Of a stretch of DNA of 64,000 nt, positions 21,558 through 32,395 are shown piece by piece. Position numbers and translations under genes: made by a program. Below the pieces are notes generated by a model. That model ran no database searches, was not told the origin of the DNA, and was given only the letters and a program-made list of their open reading frames with translations. Origin of the DNA: Muscardinus avellanarius (Eukaryota; Chordata; Mammalia; Rodentia; Gliridae); assembly GCA_963383645.1 (NCBI GenBank), contig OY726559.1, forward strand, positions 115,874,441-115,938,440, written 5' to 3'. Positions within the stretch are counted from its first letter, which is position 1. Every line of letters begins with the position of its first letter.

Positions 21558-21636
21558 AAAATCTACCCTTTGCAATTTTAAGTATACAGTATTATTAACT
21601 GTAGTCACCATGTTATACACTAGATTGTTTGTTTGT

Positions 21637-21840
21637 TTGTTTATGCTGGGGATTGAACTCAGGGACACTCTCCCCCAAGCTCTTTTATATTTTTATTTTG
21701 AAGCAGGATCTTGGTAAATTGCTGCAGTTCTCGCTCGATTTCTGAGGCTGACCTCAAACCTGTGATCTTCCCGTTTCAGCCTCCCAAAGTACTGGGGTTT
21801 AGTATACGTAGGTGCATAGGTATGTGCCACCACGCTAGGC
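21637..21840 (-). mobile_element. B1-ID SINE, diverged
   Basis: Antisense dimer with a short insertion in the B1 half. Confidence 0.8.
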
Positions 21841-21994
21841 GTATACAATAGAGTTCTTGAACTCATTCTTCCTGTCTAACTTAAATTGTGTACCTTTTGA
21901 CCATATCCCCCCGGCTGCTCTCTGCAGTGAATTTCGCTTTTAGATTTTACACATAAGCACAATCATTCAGTATATGTCTTTCTATGCTGAGACA

Positions 21995-22045
21995 GACCTA
22001 CTCGAAACCCAGCTCTCTAGCTACTAATTGTGTGGTCTTGGGTGA

Positions 22046-22081
<36 letters not shown>

Positions 22082-22375
22082 TCCTTGAGCCTTACTTTTC
22101 TCATTTGCAAACAAAGAATATGTATTTTTTTTGTGTGTGTGGTACTGGGGTTCCTGGAAGCCCTTCTACCTCCGGGCTACACTCCCAGACCTGTTTTTTA
22201 CATTTTTATTTGGAAACAGGGTCTCCTAAGCCAGCGTGCGCGGCTGGCTTCGAACCTGCGCGATCCTCCTGTCTCTGCCTCCCAAGCACGGGGATTACAA
22301 GCGTGCGCCACCACGCCTGGCTCCAAAGAATATGTATTTTTATGATAGTCATGACTATTATATAGAGCGTGGAGG
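21995..22375 (+). mobile_element. MIR SINE split by a short-variant SINE
   Basis: Sense MIR landmarks ctactaattgtgtggtcttgg ... tgagccttacttttctcattt, with a ~30-nt T run grown inside and a SINE at 22,130-22,324. Confidence 0.65.
22130..22324 (-). mobile_element. B1-ID SINE, short variant, 17-bp duplication
   Basis: Direct repeats aaagaatatgtattttt at 22113-22129 and 22325-22341. Confidence 0.93.
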
Positions 22376-23534
22376 TCCCAGTACAGTGCCCTGCCTGTGA
22401 TAAGTACCAGAAGTCTGTGTGTACGCAATTTGAGCTCTTTCCCGGGAGGCAGGAGAGTCAGTCCTCACCCTGGGGGCTCTTGAAGCATACACTCGGGACT
22501 TAGCTGAGCTTTCCCCGTACTCCCATGCAGAAGAACTTGGGAGGCCTCACCTTCCCCCGCTGTTAGGGTTTCCCATGACTATAACCACTTAGGAGAAGAA
22601 GATACTCAATAAAGATTAGAGTGAGTCATGTCATACCAAGTCAGAACTGGAAAGAAGCTGAGAAATCACCTGCAAGCCGGGCGCTGTCATCACCAAGTAG
22701 CCTCTATGGGAGTACTATAAGACAGCGTAAAGGTGGGGACACCGGCCTATGAAGAGGGACGCTTGCCCAGGCCACCTGGAGGCCATTGGAAGAGCCGACA
22801 CAGCGGCCCAGAGCTTGTGTGCCCTCTTTGATGACTTTACTGGGAGGAAATTGGCGGTGAACATCCTGGTCCCGCAGCCCTCCGGCTTTGTAAGCAGTGG
22901 AGGCTGGATCCGAAGGGCCGTCTGCAGAGCCCAGCACAGAGGGAAGCATGGACTTTATACTTTTTATTTCAGAGTGAGCTAAAAGCAGCCCGTCTTCTTC
23001 CTCATCTCTGGCATAAAAATTCCAAACAATCAGGACTGAATGAGTGTCCGGAACCAGGCGTCTAGGGGTTGGGGCAAATGGCTGTTTTCTGCTGCACATG
23101 GATGGGAACCCCCGACAACGGCAGCCACTGGGAGCTGGAGGAGCCCCTGATCCCCGGGGAGGCCTTCCACCATAGCTGAGCGTTGGTCAGGCCCGCAGGT
23201 CCTCAGCGCCAGGCGTCAGTCTGTGATTCCCCAGGAATGCCAGGCAGCCTGGGCTGTCCCAACATGCCCGAGGAGGTGGAGCCCGCCGGCTGCCGCACCC
23301 ACAGGCAGGGCCCCAGAGCTATGGAGCTGGAGCTTCCTGGGGAGCCCTGGTCGAAACCCAGGACTTGATGTTTATTATTCAGGTTATTAACACTTAGAAA
23401 GCAAATTTGGCCAAGGTTATCTGAAGCCAAAGTAGGGAAGAAGGGGTCCCTAGATCCATCAGTCTACAAGACTAGGGTGGGGGTTCTTGTTCCCATTCTA
23501 AATCACCCATGGTACCTTCAGGGAATTTCTCTAT
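22376..23534. other. Gene-free unique stretch
   Basis: Longest repeat-poor block of this half. Open frames on both strands (e.g. 22704-23099) show no family signature. One TGAGTCA at 22622-22628. Confidence 0.35.
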
Positions 23535-23537
23535 TTG

Positions 23538-23538
<1 letters not shown>

Positions 23539-23572
<34 letters not shown>
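23539..23572 (+). repeat. (GT)n microsatellite
   Basis: About 17 GT units, followed by degenerate GT-rich DNA to ~23,700. Confidence 0.95.
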
Positions 23573-23574
<2 letters not shown>

Positions 23575-23766
23575 GGGGTGTCTGGGAGTGTGCGTTAGTA
23601 GGTGAAGACATATTTGAGTGTGACAGGCAGCGTGCGAGTGTGTGTCGTGTGTGGGCTCCTGAGTGTGTAGGTGTGAGAGTGTGTGATGTAAGTGTGCACA
23701 GGGCTGACATCTGGCAGAAGCACAGCAGCCTGCACAGGTCTTTCTGAGTCTATGGCTAAAACATTG

Positions 23767-24106
23767 AAGGCGGGCATGATGCTGCACGCCTGTAATCCCG
23801 GGACTTGGGAGGCTGAGACAAGAGGATGGCAGGTTCAAGGCCAGCCTTAGCTACTTCGTGAGGCTCTGTTTCCAAATTTAAATTTTTTTTTTTTTTTTTT
23901 TTTTTTGCTGTACTGGGAATTGAACCCAGGCACATTCTACCTCCGAGCTACACCCCAGCCCTATTTTTTATTCTTTATCTTGAAATGGGGTCTCACTAAG
24001 TTGAGGAGGGCCTCACCAAGTAGTTGAGGTTGGCTGCGAACCTGCGATCCTCCTGTCTCAGCCTTTAAAGTACTGGGATTACAAGCGTGCACCACCACAC
24101 AGGGCT
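23767..24106. mobile_element. Convergent SINE pair: B1 half (+) and B1-ID dimer (-)
   Basis: A plus-strand B1-like half (23767-23880) faces an antisense full dimer (23882-24106), tail to tail across a T run. The plus copy has no ID half. Confidence 0.8.
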
Positions 24107-24860
24107 TGTAGATATTATTCTGAGGGGAGATCATGGGTGGAATTTGTGTGAGTGTGTGAACATGAGTGTTATCCAAGGGTGAGTGTGTGGACATGCCTGG
24201 CTCTGCCTTCCCGGTGTCCTGGGAGATGGAAAATTCTGGAAGGACAGGGTCCAGGCTGTATGCTTCTCAGAGCCCCCAGCACAGTAAGAACACAGACCAG
24301 AGGGTCCTCGCCATCTTCAGGTCATTACTGCTATGATTGAAGAAGGGGGTTCTCTCAAATGCTCAGTCATGGAAATCATGATACCAACCACGACAGAATG
24401 GTGGGAGGATTCAGTGGGCTGCTGCTCACACGTGCTCGGTACCCGCCAGGTCGGTCAAGCCCCTGCCCCTGCCCCTATGTGGCTAGCTAGCCAGCATCAG
24501 ATCTTGCCCCTCTGAGAGCAAGGTCTGCCTCAAACAAACACAGACATGACTGGCTTCACTGACAGGTGAGGCCCTAGTGAGCCAAGCTGTCCTGGACTGC
24601 CGCGAGGACAGAATCCGTCCTGAGCAGGTGTTAGAGGAAAGGTGTTTTGGAAGAGAAGGGTAACCACCAAATGGGGTGTTCATGCCCTAAATATTACTTC
24701 TTTTTGTTCAATTGGTCTTTGTCTCTGGCCCCTAATTGTGCCCTGCCCTTCACTAAAGGTCTGGGGAAAGCCAATATCTTCAAGCTGATGGGGCAGGGTG
24801 CTACTGGTAGGCCTACTGCTCTGGCACAACTTGGAGAACAATAATAAAATCTGAAGCTCA
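24107..24860. other. Gene-free unique stretch
   Basis: Nothing recognised. Confidence 0.35.
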
Positions 24861-25078
24861 GCCGGGCCTGGTGGCGCACGTTTGTAATCCCAGCATCCGG
24901 GAGGCTGAGGCCAGAGGATCGCAGTTTGTGGCCAGCCTCAGCTACTTAGCGAGGCCCTCAGCACTCAGTGAGACCCGATTTCAAAATGAATATACAATAG
25001 GGCTGGGGGTTTAGCTCGGAGGTAGAATGCCCCTGGGTTCCATCGCCACCCAGTACCACAATAAATAAATAAATACAA
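24861..25078 (+). mobile_element. B1-ID SINE
   Basis: Plus-strand long-type dimer with (AAAT)n tail. Confidence 0.9.
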
Positions 25079-25272
25079 TAATAAAAGCTAGAGTTAACAT
25101 CACATTTACTGTTTTATTTCTATCGCCTCTCTCAACCCAGTTGGATGGGCTGGGGCAAGAGGGGGTCAACAAGGTTAACTGCTTGCAATCTTTTTTTCTT
25201 CTGAGAAACTTTCTAGATTACTGCTTGCCCATACTAGTAGCCTGTGTGCACACAGAGAAATACACACAGCCA

Positions 25273-25473
25273 CATATAGGGGGGGCACACACTTATAATT
25301 CCTGTACTTGGGAGGGTGAGACAGGAGGATCGCAGATTTGATATCATCCTCAGCAACTTAGCGAGACTTTCAGTTCTCCGAAGAGACTCTATTTCAAGAC
25401 AAAAAATAAATATAAGGGGCGGGGCTGGAGCTACAGCTCAGATGTAGGTACTGGTTCAATCCCCAGTACCAGA
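25273..25473 (+). mobile_element. B1-ID SINE, diverged
   Basis: Old plus-strand dimer. Confidence 0.75.
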
Positions 25474-26345
25474 AAGAGTGAGGGAGAAGTACACACATAC
25501 ATGTGCACACATGCAAATGCTGATAATTAGCAGAGGAGAAAATTAAATGAGGCCCAGAGAGGTGAAATTAAACTTCAGCTTAAATAGCTGAGTGTGGGAG
25601 AGTAAGAAAAGAGGGCAAGAACCTACTTGAGAACAATTTGGGAGATATGACACTGGGGCTTGAAAGAGGGGGTGTTGGGAGACTTGGCTGCAAGGCATCT
25701 GAGTGTGGGGAGATGTTTACAGCATTTTCTAGGAATTTGGTCATAACTAAATGCTGGGTTTTTTTTTTCTTTGTATGTCAGACGAGTTTCTGTTGAATAC
25801 AGCATTCTGGGGAAATGGATTATACAGTACTGCTCACAAAAATCCACCCAGATTTCTGTGGTTTTGAGCACGTGTGAGTGGCCATGTTTCCCTGCTACTT
25901 TGTGTGGGGCTTAGATGCAGGAGGGCCGGCCTTCCTGAAAGACCTGGTATTTGTAGCATTGGCTCTTGTGGTGTCCACTCTGGAGAGTTCTCTCTTCTCT
26001 GACAAGTGTAATCCTCCTGCCCTGCACTCTGGACCCCAGCTTCCCCGCCAGGAGCCCTGGTGGGCTCTCTTGATACAGAACTGGCCGAATTTCCCTCCCA
26101 CCTCCGCATCAGCTTTCTCTGTCTTTGAATTCTGAGGGCATGAGGAAGGTGGGGTACCCCCAGGTCATCTCTTAATTAAATGCTGCTTCCTCTAATTAAT
26201 TATTCTTTGTTTATCTCGAAGGAGGGGTGCTTAGCTTGGTTTTTTATGGGGATGGTTGAACCAAGAGGCCCAACAGCCTGAGCTGTGTTTCTGTATCTTT
26301 AGAATATTCATCTGAGAAAATGGGAGGGAGTTCTTCATGAGATTG
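25474..26345. other. Gene-free stretch
   Basis: A weak antisense MIR trace at ~25,530-25,610; the rest is unique. The 26,165-26,220 segment is rich in TTAATTAA-type homeodomain cores. Confidence 0.35.
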
Positions 26346-26347
26346 TC

Positions 26348-26738
26348 TTGGTGCATGATGGACGGGTGGATGGGTGATGGATAGATGGGTGGATGGGTGA
26401 TGGATAGGTGGATGGATGATGACTAGATGGATAGGTGAGTGGGTGGGTTGATGGGTTGATTGGTGGATAGATGATAGATAGATGGGTAGATGGGTGGGAG
26501 GAAACATGGTTGGTAGATAGGTGGACTGATGGGGAGATGAATTGGTGGGTGTATGGATAGATAGATGAGTGGGTGAATAGATGGGTGAATGTATGTGTGT
26601 GTGTATGTATAAATAGCTGGATATTTTGGTGGATGGATGAGTGGGTGGATGGATGGGTGGATGGACATGTGGTTGGATGAATACGCATATAGATGGATGG
26701 ATGGATGGATGGATGGATGGATGGATGGATGAAGATGA
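26348..26738 (+). repeat. (GGAT)n degenerate tetranucleotide array
   Basis: About 390 bp of tgga/tggg/taga units, purest at 26,692-26,730. The open frames read on the minus strand (HPSIHPSI...) are artefacts. Confidence 0.95.
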
Positions 26739-26739
26739 A

Positions 26740-27575
26740 ATGCATGATGAAAAAAAAGTCCAGCCATCTGAGAAGCCATCTGCTCTCACTCCAACCTTGC
26801 ATTCCGTGGGATCTGCAATGTATGTAGGGGATAATCCAGTTTCTATTAGCTTCCTCTCTTGCTCCTTTTGGGTACTTCTTTTGGGGGAGGCAGGTAGAGG
26901 AGAGAAATTTCAAATGCCCCAATTTGTGAACTGCTGAGTAGGAGACAGAGATCTGGCGGTGAGGAATGGAGATGGATAATGAAACCAATACAAATGAAAA
27001 GTGTGAATTATCTGTAGATCGGACTTACTCCCTAGTCACCCAGGAATTCAGAGAACTGAAAGCAGGAGGGCGGTGGGGGGTAGAAATAGCCCCCTGAGGA
27101 TCCCTAACTAGAAAAATAATGGGAGCTGGTTGGTCTCTGTGTGTTGGATGTAAGATGTTTGCGTAGACAGTTTCCTAATTACACATTTGCTTGGTCTTTT
27201 ATTTATGGAAGAATTTTCGATGGCCTATCTTCAACTCTCTTTGACCCGTCCACCCTTGGAATGTGCTCTCTGAGCTGGAATTTTTTTCCCCTTGATTCTT
27301 TGCTCCACAGCGTGTGCCGTTGTTGGTGAGGGCCAGGAGGGTGGTTTTCCTTGTACACATCCTCCAGGTGGGCACAGCGCTGCCCAGCTCCGTGTGGCTT
27401 CCTCCTTCTCTGTGGATGTGGTACGTGTGCATGCTGCAGAAGCCCCCGCCTCTCGCCCCATTTCTTCTAAGTGTCGCAGCAGCTCCCAGGTCTTTTCTCT
27501 GGGCTGAGAAAGGGCTAGCCAACCTTCAGGAATGTAACACATCCACACAACAGACTCATCGGGCAGACACTTGGT
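26740..27575. other. Gene-free stretch downstream of SPRR5
   Basis: Unique sequence; short overlapping open frames on both strands show no family resemblance. Confidence 0.35.
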
Positions 27576-27591
27576 GCCAGAGGAATTCTAT

Positions 27592-27597
27592 TTTAAT
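27592..27597 (-). terminator. SPRR5: SPRR5-like poly(A) signal, ATTAAA variant
   Basis: ATTAAA on the minus strand lies 328 nt after the stop, the only good hexamer within 400 nt. It gives a 3'UTR of about 350 nt, close to SPRR4 and IVL here. No repeat interrupts the 3'UTR. Confidence 0.5.
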
Positions 27598-27924
27598 TGT
27601 TCGGGAAGGGTTATGGGAAAGGGTGTCTGGGCGTGCCGCCCAGGCTTCCAGCGGGGTGATGTAGATGCTTGTCAGCAAAGATGATTAGACACTTTAGAGC
27701 CGGTTGCTTGTCTGAGATGGAAACTGTGGCTGCTAATGAAGCTGGTGCAGAGATGGAGGAAGAGCCGCCCGTGTCGCCTTTCCCACCAAGGGTGAAGCAT
27801 GGCCGCATCCGGGAGCAGGGGTGAGCGGGTGCTCCGTGGGCCGAAGAGAGTAGGGGTGCACATGCTGGCCCAGGGGACTCGGTGCTGTTTCCCCAGGACT
27901 TGCCTCTGGTCACAGGCTGGACGC

Positions 27925-28185
27925 TTACTTCTGCTTGGATTTCTGGCACTGCTGAGTAGGTGGGCACTTGGGTGGAGGCTGGCAGGGCTGCTTGACCTGC
28001 TGAGTTGGGGGGCAGCACTGCTTTGGTGGGGGACAGCACTGCTGGGGTGGGGGGCAGCACTGCTGGGGAGGGGGGCAGCACTGCTGGGGTGGGGGGCAGC
28101 ACTGCTTTGGTGGGGGCACACACTTTGGTGGGGGGCAGCACTGCTGGGGAGGGGGGCAGCACTGTTTCTGCTTCTGCTGAGACAT
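27925..28185 (-). CDS. SPRR5: SPRR5-like small proline-rich protein (86 aa, complete)
   Basis: Cornified-envelope precursor of the SPRR family. The N-terminus MSQQKQKQ and the C-terminus (QVKQPCQPPPKC ... KSKQK) are the Gln/Lys-rich transglutaminase-substrate ends of the family. The centre (residues 9-62) is a tandem array of QCCPPPQ/K heptads with seven Cys-Cys pairs plus one CVPPPK unit. The protein has 18 Cys in 86 residues. The start is the ATG at 28185, 12 nt after a strong acceptor (TTCTGTTGCAG ending at 28198). The open frame continues upstream only through the intron. The stop is TGA at 27925-27927. I name it SPRR5 because it lies between IVL and SPRR4 in the same orientation, as I recall for human SPRR5; the family assignment is firm, the paralogue number less so. 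The repeat array may be lineage-specific. Confidence 0.88.
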   Translation of the reverse strand: MSQQKQKQCCPPPQQCCPPPKCVPPPKQCCPPPQQCCPPPQQCCPPPQQCCPPPKQCCPPTQQVKQPCQPPPKCPPTQQCQKSKQK

Positions 28186-28318
28186 TCTGGGCTGGACCTG
28201 CAACAGAAGCAGAAAGTCACGGAGGTGAGGAACGTATGAGCCGTGGAGAGATCTTGAGGTCCAGGTGGGCTCTTGGCACACTCAGGCTGCCCTGCTTTAT
28301 CCTTACCTGTCCTTTACC

Positions 28319-28369
28319 AGTGTGTGTGTGTGTGTGTGTGTGTGCGTGTGCGTGTGCGTGTGCGTGCGT

Positions 28370-28417
<48 letters not shown>

Positions 28418-28418
28418 T
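28319..28418 (+). repeat. (GT)n/(GTGC)n array in SPRR5 intron
   Basis: About 100 bp of alternating purine-pyrimidine sequence with GC interruptions. Confidence 0.95.
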
Positions 28419-28659
28419 CTAGCTAAATGTAAACCATATCCACCTCTTTGGAAACACATAAAGGAAGAGAAGGAAAGGTAATGAAGGAAGGAATGAAGGA
28501 AGGAAGGAAGGAGATACGGAGAAAAGGAAAGAAGAAAGATAAAAAGGACAGGGGAGGAAGGATAGAAATGGAGAGAAGGTGGAAGAAAAGAAAGAAGAGA
28601 GAGAGAAGCCGACGCTGTTACAGCAAACCCACGGCTTCTGGAACAGGCCTGCCTGAGAC

Positions 28660-28770
28660 CTCGGTTCTGCCCACACCAGCAGCAGCTCTTTGGTTCTGAG
28701 CAAGTTGCTTAGTGTTTCTGTTCTCACCTATCTCTGGGTTGTTATGAGGCTCAAGTGAGTATGTAAAACA
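28660..28770 (+). mobile_element. MIR fragment
   Basis: ttctgagcaagttgcttagtg ... tctgggttgttatgaggctc fits the sense MIR 3' half. Confidence 0.5.
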
Positions 28771-28792
28771 CATACACATCATCATGGATGCG

Positions 28793-28795
<3 letters not shown>

Positions 28796-28831
<36 letters not shown>
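28796..28831 (+). repeat. (CA)n microsatellite in SPRR5 intron
   Basis: About 16 CA units. Confidence 0.95.
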
Positions 28832-28833
<2 letters not shown>

Positions 28834-29416
28834 TGGTGCAAAATCAGTGATCTGCAATGGTTTTGATTTAGGAAATAAACTTTTAAGAATTTTAAAGGAA
28901 GCATCTTAAGCTCCCTCTGTGAAAATTTATAGAAGACAGAGATCCAGAGGTGGGTGGGAGGGAGCTCTCCCCTCTCTCCACCGCCACTGAGGGAGGCAGG
29001 GCTCCGAGGGAGCAACAGCTGCCGGCCACTTGCTGATGGCACCTCCCCGCTGGGCTGCATCCCCTTCTGTCTCTGCTGCTCAGCTCCTAGGGTTTCCCCT
29101 CCTCTGTATCCCAGGGCCAGGGCTCCCCTTCTCCTCTTACCGATTCCCTCTCAGCACCTGGCAAGATGCAAACACTCACACCATGCCAGCTGGCTCCTCA
29201 GGACACCCTGAGAACCCCTCTCCATCTTGGCCCAGTCTCCCTTGCCCATTAGCTGGACCATGGCAGGACCCGAGGTAAAGGGTTGTTAAATGATATGGAA
29301 GAAGCAGGTGCCCAGAAGGGCCCTTTCTTTCCAGAGCTCCTGTCCCAGCTCCCAGCCAGGGATCGGGGTGCCTGTGAAGCAAGGCTTCTAGGAGGGGTGC
29401 TCCCTTGCCCGCTTAC

Positions 29417-29456
29417 CTGAGTTCAGCAGTGATGAGCTTGGAGTTGCGGAGGGGTT
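29417..29456 (-). other. SPRR5: SPRR5-like non-coding exon 1 (predicted)
   Basis: About 40 nt between the start predicted from the TATA box at 29480-29487 and the donor CTCAG/GTAAGC, whose exon side ends at 29417. It has no ATG in frame with the CDS, as expected for SPRR exon 1. Confidence 0.7.
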
Positions 29457-29479
29457 TGGGATGCTCTGAACCTGGCCAC

Positions 29480-29532
29480 CTTTTATACATGTCCATCCCT
29501 GCCCGAGGCCATGGGGTGGCCTGCGATTGGGA
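29480..29532 (-). promoter_or_regulatory. SPRR5: SPRR5-like promoter: TATA and CCAAT boxes
   Basis: On the minus strand TATAAAAG lies at 29480-29487 and CCAATC at about 29525-29530, ~70 bp before the predicted start. Homeodomain-type ATTA cores (29,539-29,555) and a GAGGAAGGA ETS-type core (~29,571-29,579) follow upstream. TATA and CCAAT spacing is textbook; the other motifs are short and uncertain. Confidence 0.65.
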
Positions 29533-30399
29533 TGTTCTAATTAGTCCCTAATCACAATGGGATCCACCTGTCCTTCCTCAAATTTCAGGTTTTAGTCACC
29601 CCCCAGGGCTGGCAGCCTCCCTCTTGGCATGGCGGGCTTAGGGGATGACGGTACCTTCATCCTCAACCCAGCCCCACCTCCACCTCCCTATCACTTTACA
29701 AGGACTTGCCTTCCTGGATTTCCAAACCCACTCGTGACTTTTGACTTAGAACCTTGGCATCTAGGACGGTCCCAAACAAACATTCAGGACCGCGCTGGGT
29801 GTGGGGTCAGAGCGGCATTCCGGGGAGTTCTGGTTGGTGGAGGGGAGGGAGAGGGCTGGCCACAGCATCACTGGAAAGGGTATAGCTAGGGGCTGAATGG
29901 CTTTCTTGGATCCCATTAAACCCGGCAGAAATTCTGACTTTGTCTTAACCCAGGCTCAGAGCCACCTTGAGGAGCTCCAGCTGGAGGGATGATTGGGCAA
30001 AAACAGGCCTTTGTGCTCTCCCTGTTGTTGTTGAGGCTATAATGGGGAGGGGGGTCTACAGCCTTCTGCTTGTCTGCCATTGGGAAAATAATTAGGCCCC
30101 ATTAGAAGACACTGGGTGGTTACAGTCGACAGTACTTATCTCCCATCTCTCTGAATATGTATAAGTCACCCAGACTCTGGGGTTCCCAGAGAAATGATTA
30201 TCATAAGGCGGAGAGGCTGGGGAAGGAAGAGGCATTGCGTTAGAATGAGCTCATGGGGCATTCGCGTTGCTTGGCTGGCTCCTGGATTCTGAGCTCCTTC
30301 CAGTCCTGCGTGGCTTCCTCCCCACTCCGGATAGAGAACCCGGGGCAAAGAGAGGTACCACGGGGCACAGACCGGGATGCTGTCCCTGAGGATAAAGGA
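29533..30399. other. SPRR5 upstream unique region
   Basis: No repeat seen. Contains paired ATTA homeodomain cores at ~29,539-29,555 and ~30,088-30,106. Candidate regulatory DNA only by position. Confidence 0.35.
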
Positions 30400-30590
30400 T
30401 GGGCCGACTGGCATCCAAGCCGGGGCTCTGCCTTTTACCAGTTGGGTGACTTTGAGCACTTAATGTTTTTGAGCTTCTGCTTCCTCGTGTGTTAATGAGG
30501 ATAATAAGGCCATCCTGCTGGGATTAACAGGAGCGATTGAAATGTACGTGCAAGTGTCTGGCACAAAATGAGCGCCCAACAATTGCTGGG
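30400..30590 (+). mobile_element. MIR SINE
   Basis: Sense MIR: gttgggtgactttgagcac, aatgaggataataaggcc, tgtctggcacaaaatgag in order. Confidence 0.75.
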
Positions 30591-30599
30591 TGCTTCCTG

Positions 30600-31180
30600 G
30601 AGCCAGGCGCTGAATACTAGGGCGAGATGTGATCTTCAAACAATGGGCCAGGTAGTTGCAAAGAATGTGAAGGCGGGTGGTGGCACCCAGGGTCCTAAGG
30701 TGGTGACGGAAAGAGTTAGGGAGGCACGAATTCAAGAGATCTGCTCTAAACCACGGCGACTGCAGTGAGTGACACTGCACTTCACGTTGTGGTGAGTCGA
30801 TTTTAAGTGTTCTCACCACACAAAAATAAAGAGCATGCGTCAGAGGACCACGTTACAATGAATTTAGCTCAAAGATCTTAACTGGGTTTTATTTGCAATT
30901 CTAGAATTGGACAACACCTCCACTTATAGAAGTCTGTAGAATAAAATGCGTGTTCTCAGGAGTGGGAGAAGAGGAATTGGATTGTAAAGGGCCTTGGCAG
31001 TTTTTAAGAGAGTTTTGCTTCCCTCAGAAAAGGGCTGAGGAAAATGGGAAGAAAAAGCAAAGAACAGAAATAGAGGACAAAAAAAAAATGAGTTAGGGAT
31101 CGTTCTAAAGTTATTTTTCATGTAAAGGCTAAAACAGAGGGGACTTCTCTACCATGCCAGCTAAAATTGGCTTGCTTGGA
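30600..31180. other. Gene-free stretch
   Basis: No firm identification. Confidence 0.3.
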
Positions 31181-31183
31181 AAT

Positions 31184-31186
31184 TTA

Positions 31187-31252
<66 letters not shown>
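31184..31252 (+). repeat. (CT)n microsatellite
   Basis: About 34 CT units with one interruption. Confidence 0.97.
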
Positions 31253-31254
<2 letters not shown>

Positions 31255-31339
31255 GCTAAACAATTTCGATCTGGCTTGGTGATGAGGTTCTTGAGCCTAA
31301 GAGACCCTACTTTGGTTTGTTCTCTTGGGTCTGGTGCAC

Positions 31340-31485
31340 AGGAGCTCAAACCAATGACCTTCTATAAATTACATTTAAAATACAGGAGGCAATGCATGTT
31401 AAGTAGCTTGATTAAACCATCTCACAGTGTGTACACATATTAAAATATCAAGTTAGACAACATCAATGTACACAGTTATTATTTG

Positions 31486-31489
<4 letters not shown>
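31340..31489 (+). mobile_element. L1 3'UTR end, sense
   Basis: agcttgattaaaccatctcacag ... cagttattatttgcca follows the known 3' end of L1M elements in order. The tail is replaced by (GA)n. Confidence 0.45.
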
Positions 31490-31548
<59 letters not shown>

Positions 31549-31549
31549 T
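31490..31549 (+). repeat. (GA)n microsatellite
   Basis: About 29 GA units, complementary to the (CT)n array 240 bp to the left. Confidence 0.97.
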
Positions 31550-32395
31550 ATCTTGGTAGCAAGATGGAACTGTACACGCTGCTGCCCTTGACTGATACAA
31601 TTTTAGTTTTGATCTTGGACATGAGATCCAGCTGTGGCTCCGCAGAGAGCCTGAGCATCTTCTGAGCTCCTGGGAAGTCACACCACAGTGCTGGGAGGCT
31701 CGGGCTCGGGTACCAACGTCTCTCTCTAAAACCACAATCCCCACAGTCTGGGATCATAGAGTGTGGTTGGGCAAGAAGCTAGAGAGACCTGGAGAAGTCT
31801 GGGCCTTCTCAGGAGGAGAATCGCTTCGACCTGGTGTCACCGAGACAGAAGCCACCCTGGAGAGCTTTAAGGAGGCTCCCACTCTGGTCCCTAGCAACAG
31901 AGAGCCAAGGCTCCACGGGTGCTGATGCTGGGGTAGCCGTTTACTCCTCGGGATGCTCTGCTCTTGCAGAGCACGGCAGCCACTGAGCCTGTGCTGGACA
32001 CAGGGGAACAAAGACGGGGGCCCTTGCTGCTTCCAAGGCCCCAGAGTGGAGGGGATCTAGTTGGGCAGGTCTACCTCTGGGAATTGGGACGGAGCCAGTG
32101 AGAGGGGTAATTACATCTCTGCGCCTCCTACTCCCAACTCATAGACATATTTTTCAATCATTTGGCTTGGATTCGCTGAGCAAATCAAGTCCAAGAGTTA
32201 CTGGAGCGATGCCCACATGACTGGGAAATGTGAACACCCACTTATTAGTGGGTTTGGGGGTTAAATCCTGTCAATCTTTTCTTGTATATCCCTCAACTAC
32301 CCAGAACACGCTTTTGGTGATGGAGTCAGCTACTCACAGAGGTGTGATGTGATGTTGCTTCTATCACCCTGGGACAGAAAAAGAATAAATAATCT
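31550..32395. other. Gene-free unique stretch
   Basis: Nothing recognised. Confidence 0.35.

Larger units (their letters stand above)
20760..22005 (-). mobile_element. L1M 3'UTR, antisense, with nested insertions
   Basis: Antisense old L1 3'UTR: ctttttattttgaaataact, gtatacagtattattaactg, caccatgttatacactag, ttttgaccatatccccc. Interrupted at 21,073-21,557 (retroposon plus SINE) and 21,637-21,840 (SINE). Confidence 0.6.
28198..29416 (-). other. SPRR5: SPRR5-like intron 1 (predicted)
   Basis: The donor is GTAAGC at 29416-29411 and the acceptor TTCTGTTGCAG ends at 28198, giving 1,219 nt. The intron contains two dinucleotide arrays (28,319-28,418 GT/GC and 28,796-28,831 CA), a purine-rich block at ~28,460-28,610, a MIR-like piece at ~28,660-28,770, and unique sequence at 28,840-29,400. 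Confidence 0.7.

Noticed and set aside
22704..23099. 131-aa minus-strand open frame
   Set aside because: No recognisable family and overlapping frames on the other strand; no retrocopy hallmarks such as an A tail or direct repeats.
26244..26988. 217-aa and 181-aa minus frames rich in HPSIHP
   Set aside because: Translation of the degenerate GGAT tetranucleotide array.
28186..28281. Upstream ATG at 28281 in frame with SPRR5
   Set aside because: It lies in the intron, before a strong TTGCAG acceptor; SPRR proteins begin MS-Q.
27799..28481. Plus-strand open frames over the SPRR5 repeat (146 and 158 aa)
   Set aside because: Shadows of the heptad repeat and the adjoining (GT)n array; no independent coding evidence.
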